Origin: JBBITI01 sp037440885
GTDB taxonomy: Bacteria; Chloroflexota; Dehalococcoidia; Dehalococcoidales; UBA2162
Length of the DNA stretch: 30,753 nucleotides
NCBI GenBank assembly: GCA_037440885.1
Contig: JBBITI010000032.1
Span: forward strand, 1-30,753
Direction of reading: 5' to 3'
Below the pieces are notes generated by a model. The model did no database searches. It saw only the letters and a list, made by a program, of their open reading frames with translations, and was not told the DNA's origin. Shown here piece by piece: positions 7,918-14,617 of the stretch. Made by a program: the position numbers and the translations under genes. Numbering within the stretch: position 1 is the stretch's first letter; the number at the start of each line of letters is the position of its first letter.

Positions 7918-8796
7918 CTAAACTGTTCTTGCCAGAACGGACCAAAAGTTTTTTACTTTCAGTCTCGATAATAATTGTCTCGCCCTTGTTTCATCGCTAA
8001 TAATACTATATAAAACCGGACCGGTGCCTGACAGATGAACATTCGGCGCCCCCATCGCCAGCATGTGGTCCCGGGCTCGCGTCACTTCCGGTTGATTTTG
8101 AAAAACGATATTCTCAAAAGTATTAAAAAGGAGAAAACCGTCGATCTTTTCCCCGGACTGCAACGCCGACAAGGACTTGCCGGTTATCTGGCCATCAGTG
8201 AAATGATGCGCTTTCAAGCCTTGATACGCCAGCATGGTCTTGCCGGGGACTCGCGGCAATTCCGGCATTAGAAGCACTAGCCAGAAACGTGGCGCTACCG
8301 GCAAAGGCGAAATAATCTCACCTCTCCCCTCCACCAGCGCCGTGCCGCCGCGAAAGAAAAAGGCCACATCCGAACCTAGTTCCGTTCCGAGATCGACTAA
8401 CCTGTTCCGCCTGATACCAGTTTTCCATAACCGGTTCAGACCAATCAAAACCACCGCAGCATCACTGCTGTCTCCACCAAGACCGGACATCAGGGGAATT
8501 CTTTTTTCCACGGTTATACGAGCTCCGGCATCAGTACCGGTCTTTTCTTTCAGAAGATGGGCCGCACGCCGGACCAGGCTTTTTTCGGCATCCCATTCCT
8601 GATCGTCCGAAGTGAAAGACATCCTGGTATCGCCACTAAAAGTGATCGTATCCGCCAGGCTGATCGTTTGCATCACACTCCTGATTTCATGATAGCCGTC
8701 CGGACGCTTTCCCAGGACTTCCAGTGTTAAATTTATTTTTGCCCGGGCTTTCAAGCTGAAAGCGGCGGGTGAAGCCACTTTGCATACTCTTGCCAT
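7918..8796 (-). CDS. ispE: 4-diphosphocytidyl-2-C-methyl-D-erythritol kinase
   Basis: Phosphorylates CDP-ME with ATP in the MEP route to isoprenoid precursors. The protein has about 292 residues, close to the family norm. It is a GHMP kinase: 'ARAKINLTLEVLGKRPDGYH' is the substrate-binding start, 'PLMSGLGGDSSDAA' the ATP-binding glycine loop, and 'HLSGTGPVLYSI' the C-terminal GHMP motif. I chose the ATG at 8796 because GGGAG lies 5 bases upstream; the ATG at 8808 has no room for a site. A TTG at 8754 overlapping the rsmA stop (TTGA) would start closer to the conserved core. The start therefore overlaps the rsmA end by about 46 bases, which suggests coupled translation. Confidence 0.95.
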   Translation of the reverse strand: MARVCKVASPAAFSLKARAKINLTLEVLGKRPDGYHEIRSVMQTISLADTITFSGDTRMSFTSDDQEWDAEKSLVRRAAHLLKEKTGTDAGARITVEKRIPLMSGLGGDSSDAAVVLIGLNRLWKTGIRRNRLVDLGTELGSDVAFFFRGGTALVEGRGEIISPLPVAPRFWLVLLMPELPRVPGKTMLAYQGLKAHHFTDGQITGKSLSALQSGEKIDGFLLFNTFENIVFQNQPEVTRARDHMLAMGAPNVHLSGTGPVLYSIISDETRARQLLSRLKVKNFWSVLARTV

Positions 8797-9632
8797 AACC
8801 GCTCCCATTCTCCCAGAGATAAAGTCTCAGACCGGCGGCGCGGGTCAATTCCCGCTTTTTGCAAAATGATCAGGACATTCTCTTTAGGTAAATCCAGCCC
8901 GTGTGATAAAGGATTAATGATTTGTTTGCGGGCGGAAGAAAAACCGGCCTTTACCAGTTTGAAAAAACCGGGTATATCCGCATCGACTGCCGGCCGGGAG
9001 TAGACGCTTATTTTCAACACTGCCGAATCCACATCCGGTGGGGGATAAAAAGCCCGGGCAGGTACATACTTCACGATTTCCGGCCTACCGTATATTTGCA
9101 CCCCGATACTGAGCAGGCTCAAATCTCCGGGTTGTGCCGTGATCTGCCGGGCGACCTCTTTCTGGACCATCACCACGATGGAAACCGGCTTCAATCGGGC
9201 TTCCAGAAAAAACCGCAATACCGGTGAAGTGATGTAATAGGGCAGATTAGCCACGACTTTATACTTCGGGACGGCGTCTTTTGCAGAGTCTTTTAAAATT
9301 TCATTGATGTCAGTCTGCAAGATATCGCCATGAATTACTTTGACGTTACCACAGTTTTGCAGGTTTTGGAGTAATAAAGATACCAGATTCTCATCTTTCT
9401 CCACCGCAATTACCGCGCCCGCCTGCACAGCGAGGGCTCTTGTTAATACTCCCAATCCGGGACCAACTTCGATAACCCGATCATCCGGGGATAATTCTGC
9501 CGCCTGCAAGATGTACTTCAAGTAACCACCATCGACGAGGAAATGCTGTCCCAACCCCTTGCGGGCGCGCAGTCCAGCCTGTTTTAAAAGGGTTTTCGTC
9601 TCGGAGATAAGTGAACGCGATTGTCCAGTCAT
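8751..9632 (-). CDS. rsmA: 16S rRNA adenine dimethyltransferase
   Basis: RsmA (KsgA) dimethylates two adjacent adenines in helix 45 of 16S rRNA during small-subunit maturation. The protein has about 293 residues. Visible hallmarks are 'RKGLGQHFLVD' near the N-terminus, the SAM-binding 'VIEVGPGLGVLTRAL', the catalytic 'VVANLPYYITSPVLRFF' (NLPY motif), and 'RAFYPPPDVDSAVLKI' with the usual C-terminal helical domain. The ATG at 9632 is preferred over a GTG at 9638, which lacks a ribosome site. rsmA next to ispE is a common bacterial arrangement. It follows the HerA-like gene by about 40 bases in the same operon. Confidence 0.97.
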   Translation of the reverse strand: MTGQSRSLISETKTLLKQAGLRARKGLGQHFLVDGGYLKYILQAAELSPDDRVIEVGPGLGVLTRALAVQAGAVIAVEKDENLVSLLLQNLQNCGNVKVIHGDILQTDINEILKDSAKDAVPKYKVVANLPYYITSPVLRFFLEARLKPVSIVVMVQKEVARQITAQPGDLSLLSIGVQIYGRPEIVKYVPARAFYPPPDVDSAVLKISVYSRPAVDADIPGFFKLVKAGFSSARKQIINPLSHGLDLPKENVLIILQKAGIDPRRRSETLSLGEWERLWQEYAKWLHPPLSA

Positions 9633-9671
9633 CTTCACCAGGGAAAGCGCCGGTTTTATTCTCTTGACCGG

Positions 9672-11306
9672 CTATTTGCCTTCTCCAAACAGAGTATCGA
9701 TATCCTCGTCGATCTGCTTACTGGTTTCACTTGCCGCGGGACCGCTGAATTGTTTATAAGACTCGGCTGATCCGTATTCCCGCGGTTGGAAAGCCACCGG
9801 CATGGGGACCGAGTGGCCGATAATGAGAGCCTGTTGTTTCGGCGCTAATTTTGCCAGTACCGCTTTCAATTCGTTTTTTCCGGAGACTCCCGACAGAACG
9901 GCATCGACATCTTTTTCATTATCCAGGAGACAGGTGATCTTGGTCCCGAGCTGCGACATTACCTCCTCATCGATCGCGCTGGGACGCTGATCGATCACCA
10001 GTAAACTGACGTTGAATTTCCGCATCTCGCGGGCGATAGTACCAAAGACTGTTTTACCGGCTACTTCGGTATTTAAAAATTTATGGGCTTCTTCGATGGT
10101 AATCACCAGCGGCTGCGGTAATGGCGTATCGTCAGCCCGGGCTCGTTCCGCTCTTTCCTGATACCGGGCATAAATCCGGCGGGAAAGCATGTTGGCAACA
10201 AGCAAATATGCGCTGACATCACGGTAACGTCCGAATTCCAGCACCACGCTGATACCGCGGTCCAGATAATTCATGATCCGCTTTACCGCATCTTCCGGAA
10301 CCTGGGGAACGACAAAACCAAGCCTCTCGAAAGTCCTTAAGCCCCGTTTCAGGCTCTGTAAAGAACTCTCATGAATGCTGGCACCCTGCAGTTTTTCTTG
10401 CAGCTCTTCGTCGCTGATCTCCAGAAGCTGGCGGATCCAGCTCCGCCCGAACCGCCGGCTGACCTGATAGGCAGCTTCCACCGCGAGGTCGGTCAGGTTG
10501 AGGGTAGAACGTAAAACTGAAATGTCCTCAGCCGTAATCTCGTCATAACCAATCTGTACCGTAAAATCGACCGGTACTTTGCGCGAGACGGAATTCTCCT
10601 TATCCAGGGTGAATATGGCGACTCGCGATTGACCCCACTGTTTCAATCCTTTGACCTTCCGGCTGGCCCCTTCGCTGCTCCCTGCCCAACCATATTCGTT
10701 ATGCATATCGAATATCAGGTTCACCGCTTTGCTTTTCTGAAGCATCCCGATAAGCAAAATCCTGGTGAGAAAAGTCTTGCCGGTCCCGCTTTTGCCAAAA
10801 ATACCGTTAGACCGCGTGACAAACTTTTCCAGATTGAGGCACAACTTCGTTTCCATATCAAGGGGGTTACCGATTAAGAAGGTCTCGTTATCTTCTTTTC
10901 CAAATATCAACTCCATATCCGCTTCGGAGGCGAGCATGACCGGGGCGAAATGGGAGGGGATTGTTTTCACCGGCTGCGGTTCGCCTGCCGCCTGTACACC
11001 GGTACCCAGGGTTAGATAGGGTTGCACGTGAAGGATACCATAGGTGCTGGTCCCGCCGAGCACTTCGGTCATAAACGGATCGGAAAAATCCGGGGGTGAC
11101 TGGATGATCCGTTCATCAACCATCCCCAGGGAAACATCAGTAATCATACCGATAAACCGCTGTTTACTCCCCTGAATGGTAACGTAACGCCCCACCACCA
11201 TCTCTTCTACGGATGCGGAACCATCGAGACGGACATCTATTCCTTGCGTCAGCGACCCGGATATCACGATTCCCAGCCGTTGCGGTATATTATTAATTCT
11301 GTCCAT
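9672..11306 (-). CDS. herA: HerA-like ATPase/DNA translocase
   Basis: A hexameric FtsK/HerA-superfamily ATPase that pumps DNA and, with NurA nuclease, resects DNA ends in archaea; in bacteria the role is less studied. The protein has about 544 residues. An N-terminal HAS-barrel-like beta domain (about 1-110, 'RLGIVISGSLTQGIDVRL') precedes the RecA-like core. Walker A is 'GKSGTGKT' with Lys177, and Walker B is 'PLVITIEEAHKFL' with the Glu-Glu-Ala-His form typical of HerA. 'SQLGTKI' and the final 'KLAPKQQALIIGHSVPMPVAF' match the sensor and C-terminal region. ATG at 11306 is preferred to TTG at 11312. It follows the 193-residue partner by 18 bases and the NurA-like gene stands just upstream. 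Confidence 0.93.
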   Translation of the reverse strand: MDRINNIPQRLGIVISGSLTQGIDVRLDGSASVEEMVVGRYVTIQGSKQRFIGMITDVSLGMVDERIIQSPPDFSDPFMTEVLGGTSTYGILHVQPYLTLGTGVQAAGEPQPVKTIPSHFAPVMLASEADMELIFGKEDNETFLIGNPLDMETKLCLNLEKFVTRSNGIFGKSGTGKTFLTRILLIGMLQKSKAVNLIFDMHNEYGWAGSSEGASRKVKGLKQWGQSRVAIFTLDKENSVSRKVPVDFTVQIGYDEITAEDISVLRSTLNLTDLAVEAAYQVSRRFGRSWIRQLLEISDEELQEKLQGASIHESSLQSLKRGLRTFERLGFVVPQVPEDAVKRIMNYLDRGISVVLEFGRYRDVSAYLLVANMLSRRIYARYQERAERARADDTPLPQPLVITIEEAHKFLNTEVAGKTVFGTIAREMRKFNVSLLVIDQRPSAIDEEVMSQLGTKITCLLDNEKDVDAVLSGVSGKNELKAVLAKLAPKQQALIIGHSVPMPVAFQPREYGSAESYKQFSGPAASETSKQIDEDIDTLFGEGK

Positions 11307-11324
11307 AAACAACTTCTCTACCGG

Positions 11325-11906
11325 TCAACGTAATTTACTCAGAATTGTTTTTAACCGGACATAATCGTTCCCCAGTAAAATCGAAAGTTCTTTACCCGCC
11401 CGCACCAGAAAATCTCCGGGTAAGCGGTATGCAGAACTCAATTGTCGCAAGATTGCTGAAATGACTTCTTCCCCTGATATCGACAGATGGGCATTCAGTA
11501 TGATGCTTAAAAAATCAAGCGATTTGCTGAAGGTCAGTTGATCATCTGTGGAGCAAGGATACACAAAGCCGTGAATACGGGCGGGGGCAGGGGGCAAATA
11601 GTAAGAGTAAACTCCACCATATTTGAAACCGAGGACGAGTACACTAAATTCACTGCACAGCAGTTTATTAAGCTGGGGATTGGCCTGGTAAAGAGCCTCT
11701 TCATCCGGTTCATCCTTGCCGCGGGCGATCGGTCGACGGCCCGGTTCGATACCGGCGGTCGAGGCTTGATAAACTGCGCCATATATCTCAACCTGGCCGT
11801 TTTTAGTCTTCACCAGAGAACCAAAGGGCGGTTGATTGAAGAGTTCATAACATTGGGCGACGTATCCGGTAGTATCCGTTTCAATGATCTCAGCTATTTT
11901 TTCCAT
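11325..11906 (-). CDS. HerA/NurA-linked conserved protein (possible HAS-barrel)
   Basis: A 193-residue protein of unknown function located between the NurA-like and HerA-like genes. The first ~60 residues ('IAEIIETDTTGYVAQCYELF' then 'PPFGSLVKTKNGQVEIYGAVY') are beta-rich and resemble the HAS-barrel domain that HerA proteins carry at their N-terminus; this is my reading of the pattern, not a computed match. A conserved-looking 'GIEPGRRPIARGKDEPDEE' segment follows, then a helical C-terminal half. There is no catalytic motif and no signal peptide. From memory, similar proteins occur beside HerA and NurA in Chloroflexota and Cyanobacteria, so I infer an accessory or assembly role in the same complex. 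No strong ribosome site precedes the ATG. Confidence 0.8.
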   Translation of the reverse strand: MEKIAEIIETDTTGYVAQCYELFNQPPFGSLVKTKNGQVEIYGAVYQASTAGIEPGRRPIARGKDEPDEEALYQANPQLNKLLCSEFSVLVLGFKYGGVYSYYLPPAPARIHGFVYPCSTDDQLTFSKSLDFLSIILNAHLSISGEEVISAILRQLSSAYRLPGDFLVRAGKELSILLGNDYVRLKTILSKLR

Positions 11907-11999
11907 CTATCCGTCACAAATACCCGGGGTTGTATTTTATTTTTTAAACGCAAGCTGAATCTTGATATTTATCCGGTCGGCGAACCAAAAAGCGTAGTG

Positions 12000-13199
12000 T
12001 TATAGCCACCGGGTCCGTTTGCTCCAGTTTTTTCCCGTGGTACGAGTCGGTATTTTATGTTCAATAAGGCTGGTTTCGACCAGATGCCAGAAGTTCTGCC
12101 GATCGGCTTGAGTAATAACCGCCTGCTCATGGGCTTCAGCCAGGGCTACCGGATAGCCGTTACCTTTCCGGCATTGATCAAGAGCAAGGCTATGCGTCAG
12201 ATCAACAAGCCGCTCATCCGCGGCGATCCATCCGGGGATTTCGATCCGGGAGATTTCTGCATCATCCACCTTGAGATAAAAGAAATGAATCTCATGTTCC
12301 CGATAACGTTCCCGGACGATCTGCGATCTGCTGACGAAAATATCCGACCTCTCTCCGGATGACAGCAAAGCTCCGAATAACTTGCGGTCATCCAGGCTTT
12401 CCAGCCCGGCACATCCCCGTTTGCCGTTACTACAATTTCGATCACAATTCACCTGTGCAAACGGGCACACGGCAATCCGGAGGGTATTTTTTACATCGTT
12501 GCTGCGCGGCCCGCTGATAAAACTGGCAAAACTGAGACGTTTTTGATTCGCCGCGCTACGAATCCGGTTGAATTCCCGGAGCAGCCCCTCTTCAAGTAAA
12601 ATATCAGTCACGAAGTCCGGGAAAGGCTCCAGACCCCACAATATCAGTGTTCCATCAAGAATAGCGAGGGCCGGCGCATCCGGCGATACAGACTCGGCGA
12701 TATCAGCGAGATGCCGGCACTCTGCAACACTTCTCTGCAACCCCAGCAGAGCACCTTCGATCAACTGCTCTCTCCCCTGCCCGTCCGGAGGACGGATGAC
12801 CAGTTCGTCTTCGGAAGCATATAACCGGGGATAATTTTCCAGGAAAGCATCCGGATTTCTGCCGTACCGTAATAGGACATGGCTGATGTTCAGCACAAAA
12901 CAGCGTACCGGCTGATGCCGGTCAACTTCGATATGCGAGCCATCAGTCGCAATCACCGCATAATCGGAAGGTGGGACCGGCGCCGGATACCGGCTATCGA
13001 GCCCGGTCTTGATACCTGCCACCAGCCAGGTGGTTTTACTACTATCGATCTTTTCTTTTAAAATGTCGATATTACCAGATTGCTCATGCAAGATCCGGAG
13101 AGCGTCGGTCAATCGCAGTTGTTCGTCGATCAGGTTCGCATTGAGCCGCTCGACTATCTCGGTCAATTGCGCGCATACTCTGTTTAAATCCAGCGACAA
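12000..13199 (-). CDS. nurA: NurA-domain nuclease with four-cysteine cluster
   Basis: A 399-residue protein of the NurA family. NurA is an RNase H-like, Mn-dependent 5'-3' exonuclease that works with HerA. The first acidic motif is 'YAVIATDGSHIEVD' (Asp86) and a second is 'LAILDGTLILWGLE' (Asp182), as expected for the two-metal site. A later 'HFFYLKVDDAEISRIEIPGW' supplies further acidic residues. Cys245, Cys252, Cys256 and Cys263 form a CX6CX3CX6C cluster that could bind zinc or an Fe-S cluster. Translation appears to start at TTG (13197-13199), with GGGAG 7 bases upstream. It is the first gene of the six-gene reverse operon, about 40 bases after the predicted transcription start. Confidence 0.9.
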   Translation of the reverse strand: MSLDLNRVCAQLTEIVERLNANLIDEQLRLTDALRILHEQSGNIDILKEKIDSSKTTWLVAGIKTGLDSRYPAPVPPSDYAVIATDGSHIEVDRHQPVRCFVLNISHVLLRYGRNPDAFLENYPRLYASEDELVIRPPDGQGREQLIEGALLGLQRSVAECRHLADIAESVSPDAPALAILDGTLILWGLEPFPDFVTDILLEEGLLREFNRIRSAANQKRLSFASFISGPRSNDVKNTLRIAVCPFAQVNCDRNCSNGKRGCAGLESLDDRKLFGALLSSGERSDIFVSRSQIVRERYREHEIHFFYLKVDDAEISRIEIPGWIAADERLVDLTHSLALDQCRKGNGYPVALAEAHEQAVITQADRQNFWHLVETSLIEHKIPTRTTGKNWSKRTRWL

Positions 13200-13246
13200 A
13201 ACCGATCTCCCGCGTCATCACTGACAAATATCTGTGACTGGTCTAA

Positions 13247-13275
13247 AGTATAGAGTATCAAGCGCAGTTACTCAA
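13247..13275 (-). promoter_or_regulatory. Sigma-70-type promoter of the nurA-herA-rsmA operon
   Basis: On the reverse strand TTGAGT (13270-13275), a 17-base spacer and TATACT (13247-13252) form a good promoter. Transcription would start near 13240, about 40 bases before the nurA TTG start. Confidence 0.72.
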
Positions 13276-13301
13276 GCTGCTGTTTCACTATTGACATATG
13301 A

Positions 13302-13310
13302 TGATATAAT
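13302..13310 (+). promoter_or_regulatory. Possible extended -10 promoter for the first SDR gene
   Basis: TATAAT at 13305-13310 is preceded by TG with one base between, the extended -10 form. The -35 at the right distance (13282-13287) is poor. Transcription would start inside the dyad at 13313-13332 and leave an untranslated leader of about 200 bases. Confidence 0.35.
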
Positions 13311-13312
13311 TC

Positions 13313-13332
13313 GATAGGCGTATGTGACTATC
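13313..13332. promoter_or_regulatory. Candidate operator dyad, copy A
   Basis: The 20-bp GATAGGCGTATGTGACTATC has two 7-bp arms with one mismatch around a 6-base centre. It matches the dyad at 30058-30077 at 15 of 20 positions with the same 7-6-7 layout. It sits at the predicted start point of the first SDR gene, as a repressor site would. Confidence 0.45.
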
Positions 13333-13518
13333 CATATAGATATCTTTCAACATACACCAGATATTCATATCAGCACGGCAGATTGCATTTGCAGGCAATA
13401 TGGTAAACCTTGCGGCGATCGCAATGAACGGCTGCTTTTTTGTCCGGATATGCCAGACTTGATAAAAGGTATACAATATTAGCCGGGATTAATCGAGATA
13501 TCAATAAAGGAGGGCGCA

Positions 13519-14277
13519 GTGGACCTTGGTTTAACGGGAAAAGTAGCTATTATTACCGGTGCCGGAAGCCAGATAGGGTTCGGAAAAGGCATTGCCTTGA
13601 CATTGGCTAAAGAGGGATGCGACATCGCGGTAAGCGATATCAACCTGGAAGGTACGCAACAGACTGCTGCCGATGTGAGAGCACTGGGCAGAAAAGCAAT
13701 GGCTTTCAAGACCGATGTTACCAGCAAAGCTGAAGTCGAGGCCATGGTCAATGCAGTGCTCAATGAATTCGGCAAAATCGACATTCTGATCAACAATGCA
13801 GGGGTCGGAACCGCGCCGAAACCATTTGTTGACACTACGGAAGCCGATTGGGATGTGAATATCAACATCAACCTCAAAGGGACGATGATCTGTACCAAGA
13901 CAGTCCTCCCCCACATGATCGCCCGCAAGAGCGGTAAAATCATCAGCATGTCCTCAACCGCCGGGATATCGGGGATGCGCACCGGGGGGGTTTACGGAGC
14001 GGCCAAAGGCGGTATCATCATCTTCACACAGGCTTTAGCCCAGGAAGTAGCCGATTTTAATATCAACGTAAATTGCATCGCGCCGGGACTGGGAGCAACC
14101 AATTTCCATAAGGCCAGTAGTTTCCCGCCGGAATACTATGAAAGAGTGGTAAAACCAGCATTAGCGGCAAACAAGACCACTACCCCGCAGGACATCGGGA
14201 ACGCAATGGCCTTTCTTGCCTCCGATGTGTCGGTCCGTATCACCGGCCAATGCATCCGGGTATCGGGAACCATGTAG
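13519..14277 (+). CDS. SDR family NAD-dependent oxidoreductase (FabG-like), copy 1
   Basis: A classical short-chain dehydrogenase of 252 residues that should interconvert an alcohol and a ketone, perhaps a 3-hydroxyacyl-CoA type substrate. The cofactor loop is 'TGAGSQIGFGKGIA'. Asp40 in 'AVSDINLEG' at the end of the second strand favours NAD(H). The active site has Tyr159 and Lys163 in 'VYGAAKGG', with Ser145/146 and the 'NNAG' motif. The GTG start has AAGGAGG just upstream. The C-terminus reads 'GQCIRVSGTM' where relatives usually end in a VDGG segment, so it is slightly short. It is closely related to the SDR at 16523 (47 of the first 67 residues identical). A strong terminator follows. Confidence 0.94.
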   Translation: MDLGLTGKVAIITGAGSQIGFGKGIALTLAKEGCDIAVSDINLEGTQQTAADVRALGRKAMAFKTDVTSKAEVEAMVNAVLNEFGKIDILINNAGVGTAPKPFVDTTEADWDVNININLKGTMICTKTVLPHMIARKSGKIISMSSTAGISGMRTGGVYGAAKGGIIIFTQALAQEVADFNINVNCIAPGLGATNFHKASSFPPEYYERVVKPALAANKTTTPQDIGNAMAFLASDVSVRITGQCIRVSGTM

Positions 14278-14300
14278 TGAAAAAAGACTGGGTAGTATAA

Positions 14301-14335
14301 AAGGCTGGGCGGCACACTGCCGCCCAGCCTTTTTT
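14301..14335 (+). terminator. Rho-independent terminator after SDR copy 1
   Basis: A 13-bp GC-rich perfect stem (14301-14313 with 14319-14331), a 5-base loop and a run of six T (14330-14335) follow the SDR stop by 23 bases. On the reverse strand the stem is followed by TTTTATAC, so it may also end the ferredoxin transcript that comes from the other side. Confidence 0.92.
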
Positions 14336-14355
14336 GTATCCGCTTTGAAAGGGTA

Positions 14356-14574
14356 TTACCAGCCGACCACCAGCGGAGAATGCCTTTCCGGATTTACGTA
14401 GATGGCATGTTGCGGGCAATCAAGCTCGCAATAATCGCAACAGTTGCATTCCTGGGGATATCTGATAACCGCCTTTCTGGTCTTCTCATCCATCCTGATC
14501 ACATCGGTAGCACAACTGTTAACGCAAATTCCGCAACCATCGCACTTTTCAACATCGATTTTCTCTATCGTCAT
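14356..14574 (-). CDS. 2[4Fe-4S] ferredoxin-like electron carrier
   Basis: A 72-residue bacterial-type ferredoxin with two [4Fe-4S] motifs. The first is 'CDGCGICVNSC', the classical CX2CX2CX3C. The second is 'CNCCDYCELDC', a CX2CX2CX3C with an additional Cys next to it. A short tail 'YVNPERHSPLVVGW' ends the protein. The ATG at 14574 follows an excellent GGGGGAGG site; a longer frame from 14631 would overlap the flavoprotein gene and is rejected. It lies 43 bases after that gene and probably carries electrons to or from it, as AprB does for AprA, but it lacks the long tail of AprB. Confidence 0.93.
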   Translation of the reverse strand: MTIEKIDVEKCDGCGICVNSCATDVIRMDEKTRKAVIRYPQECNCCDYCELDCPQHAIYVNPERHSPLVVGW

Positions 14575-14617
14575 GGTTTTCCTCCCCCTGTTTTCCCAAT
14601 GATGATCTGAGTTATTT

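Larger units (their letters stand above)
13200..13518. other. Intergenic control region between nurA and the first SDR gene
   Basis: This 319-bp divergent region holds the reverse nurA promoter (13247-13275), a forward extended -10 (TGATATAAT, 13302-13310), and the 7-6-7 dyad at 13313-13332. An inverted pair GTATGT (13320-13325) and ACATAC (13350-13355) lies in the same area. The rest, about 13360-13500, is AT-rich with no convincing gene; a possible second forward promoter (TTGTCC, 17 bases, TAAAAG) lies around 13439-13467. Confidence 0.55.

Noticed and set aside
13291..13310. TTGACA and TATAAT only 8 bases apart, also seen on the reverse strand near 30090-30110
   Set aside because: Spacing is far from the 17 bases needed for a sigma-70 promoter; the -10-like boxes may be used as extended -10 elements, but the TTGACA is not a valid -35 for them. 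The repeated arrangement may be chance.
13288..13476. A 62-codon reverse frame in the nurA-SDR intergenic region
   Set aside because: No ribosome site, no domain, and it covers promoter and dyad elements; composition looks non-coding.
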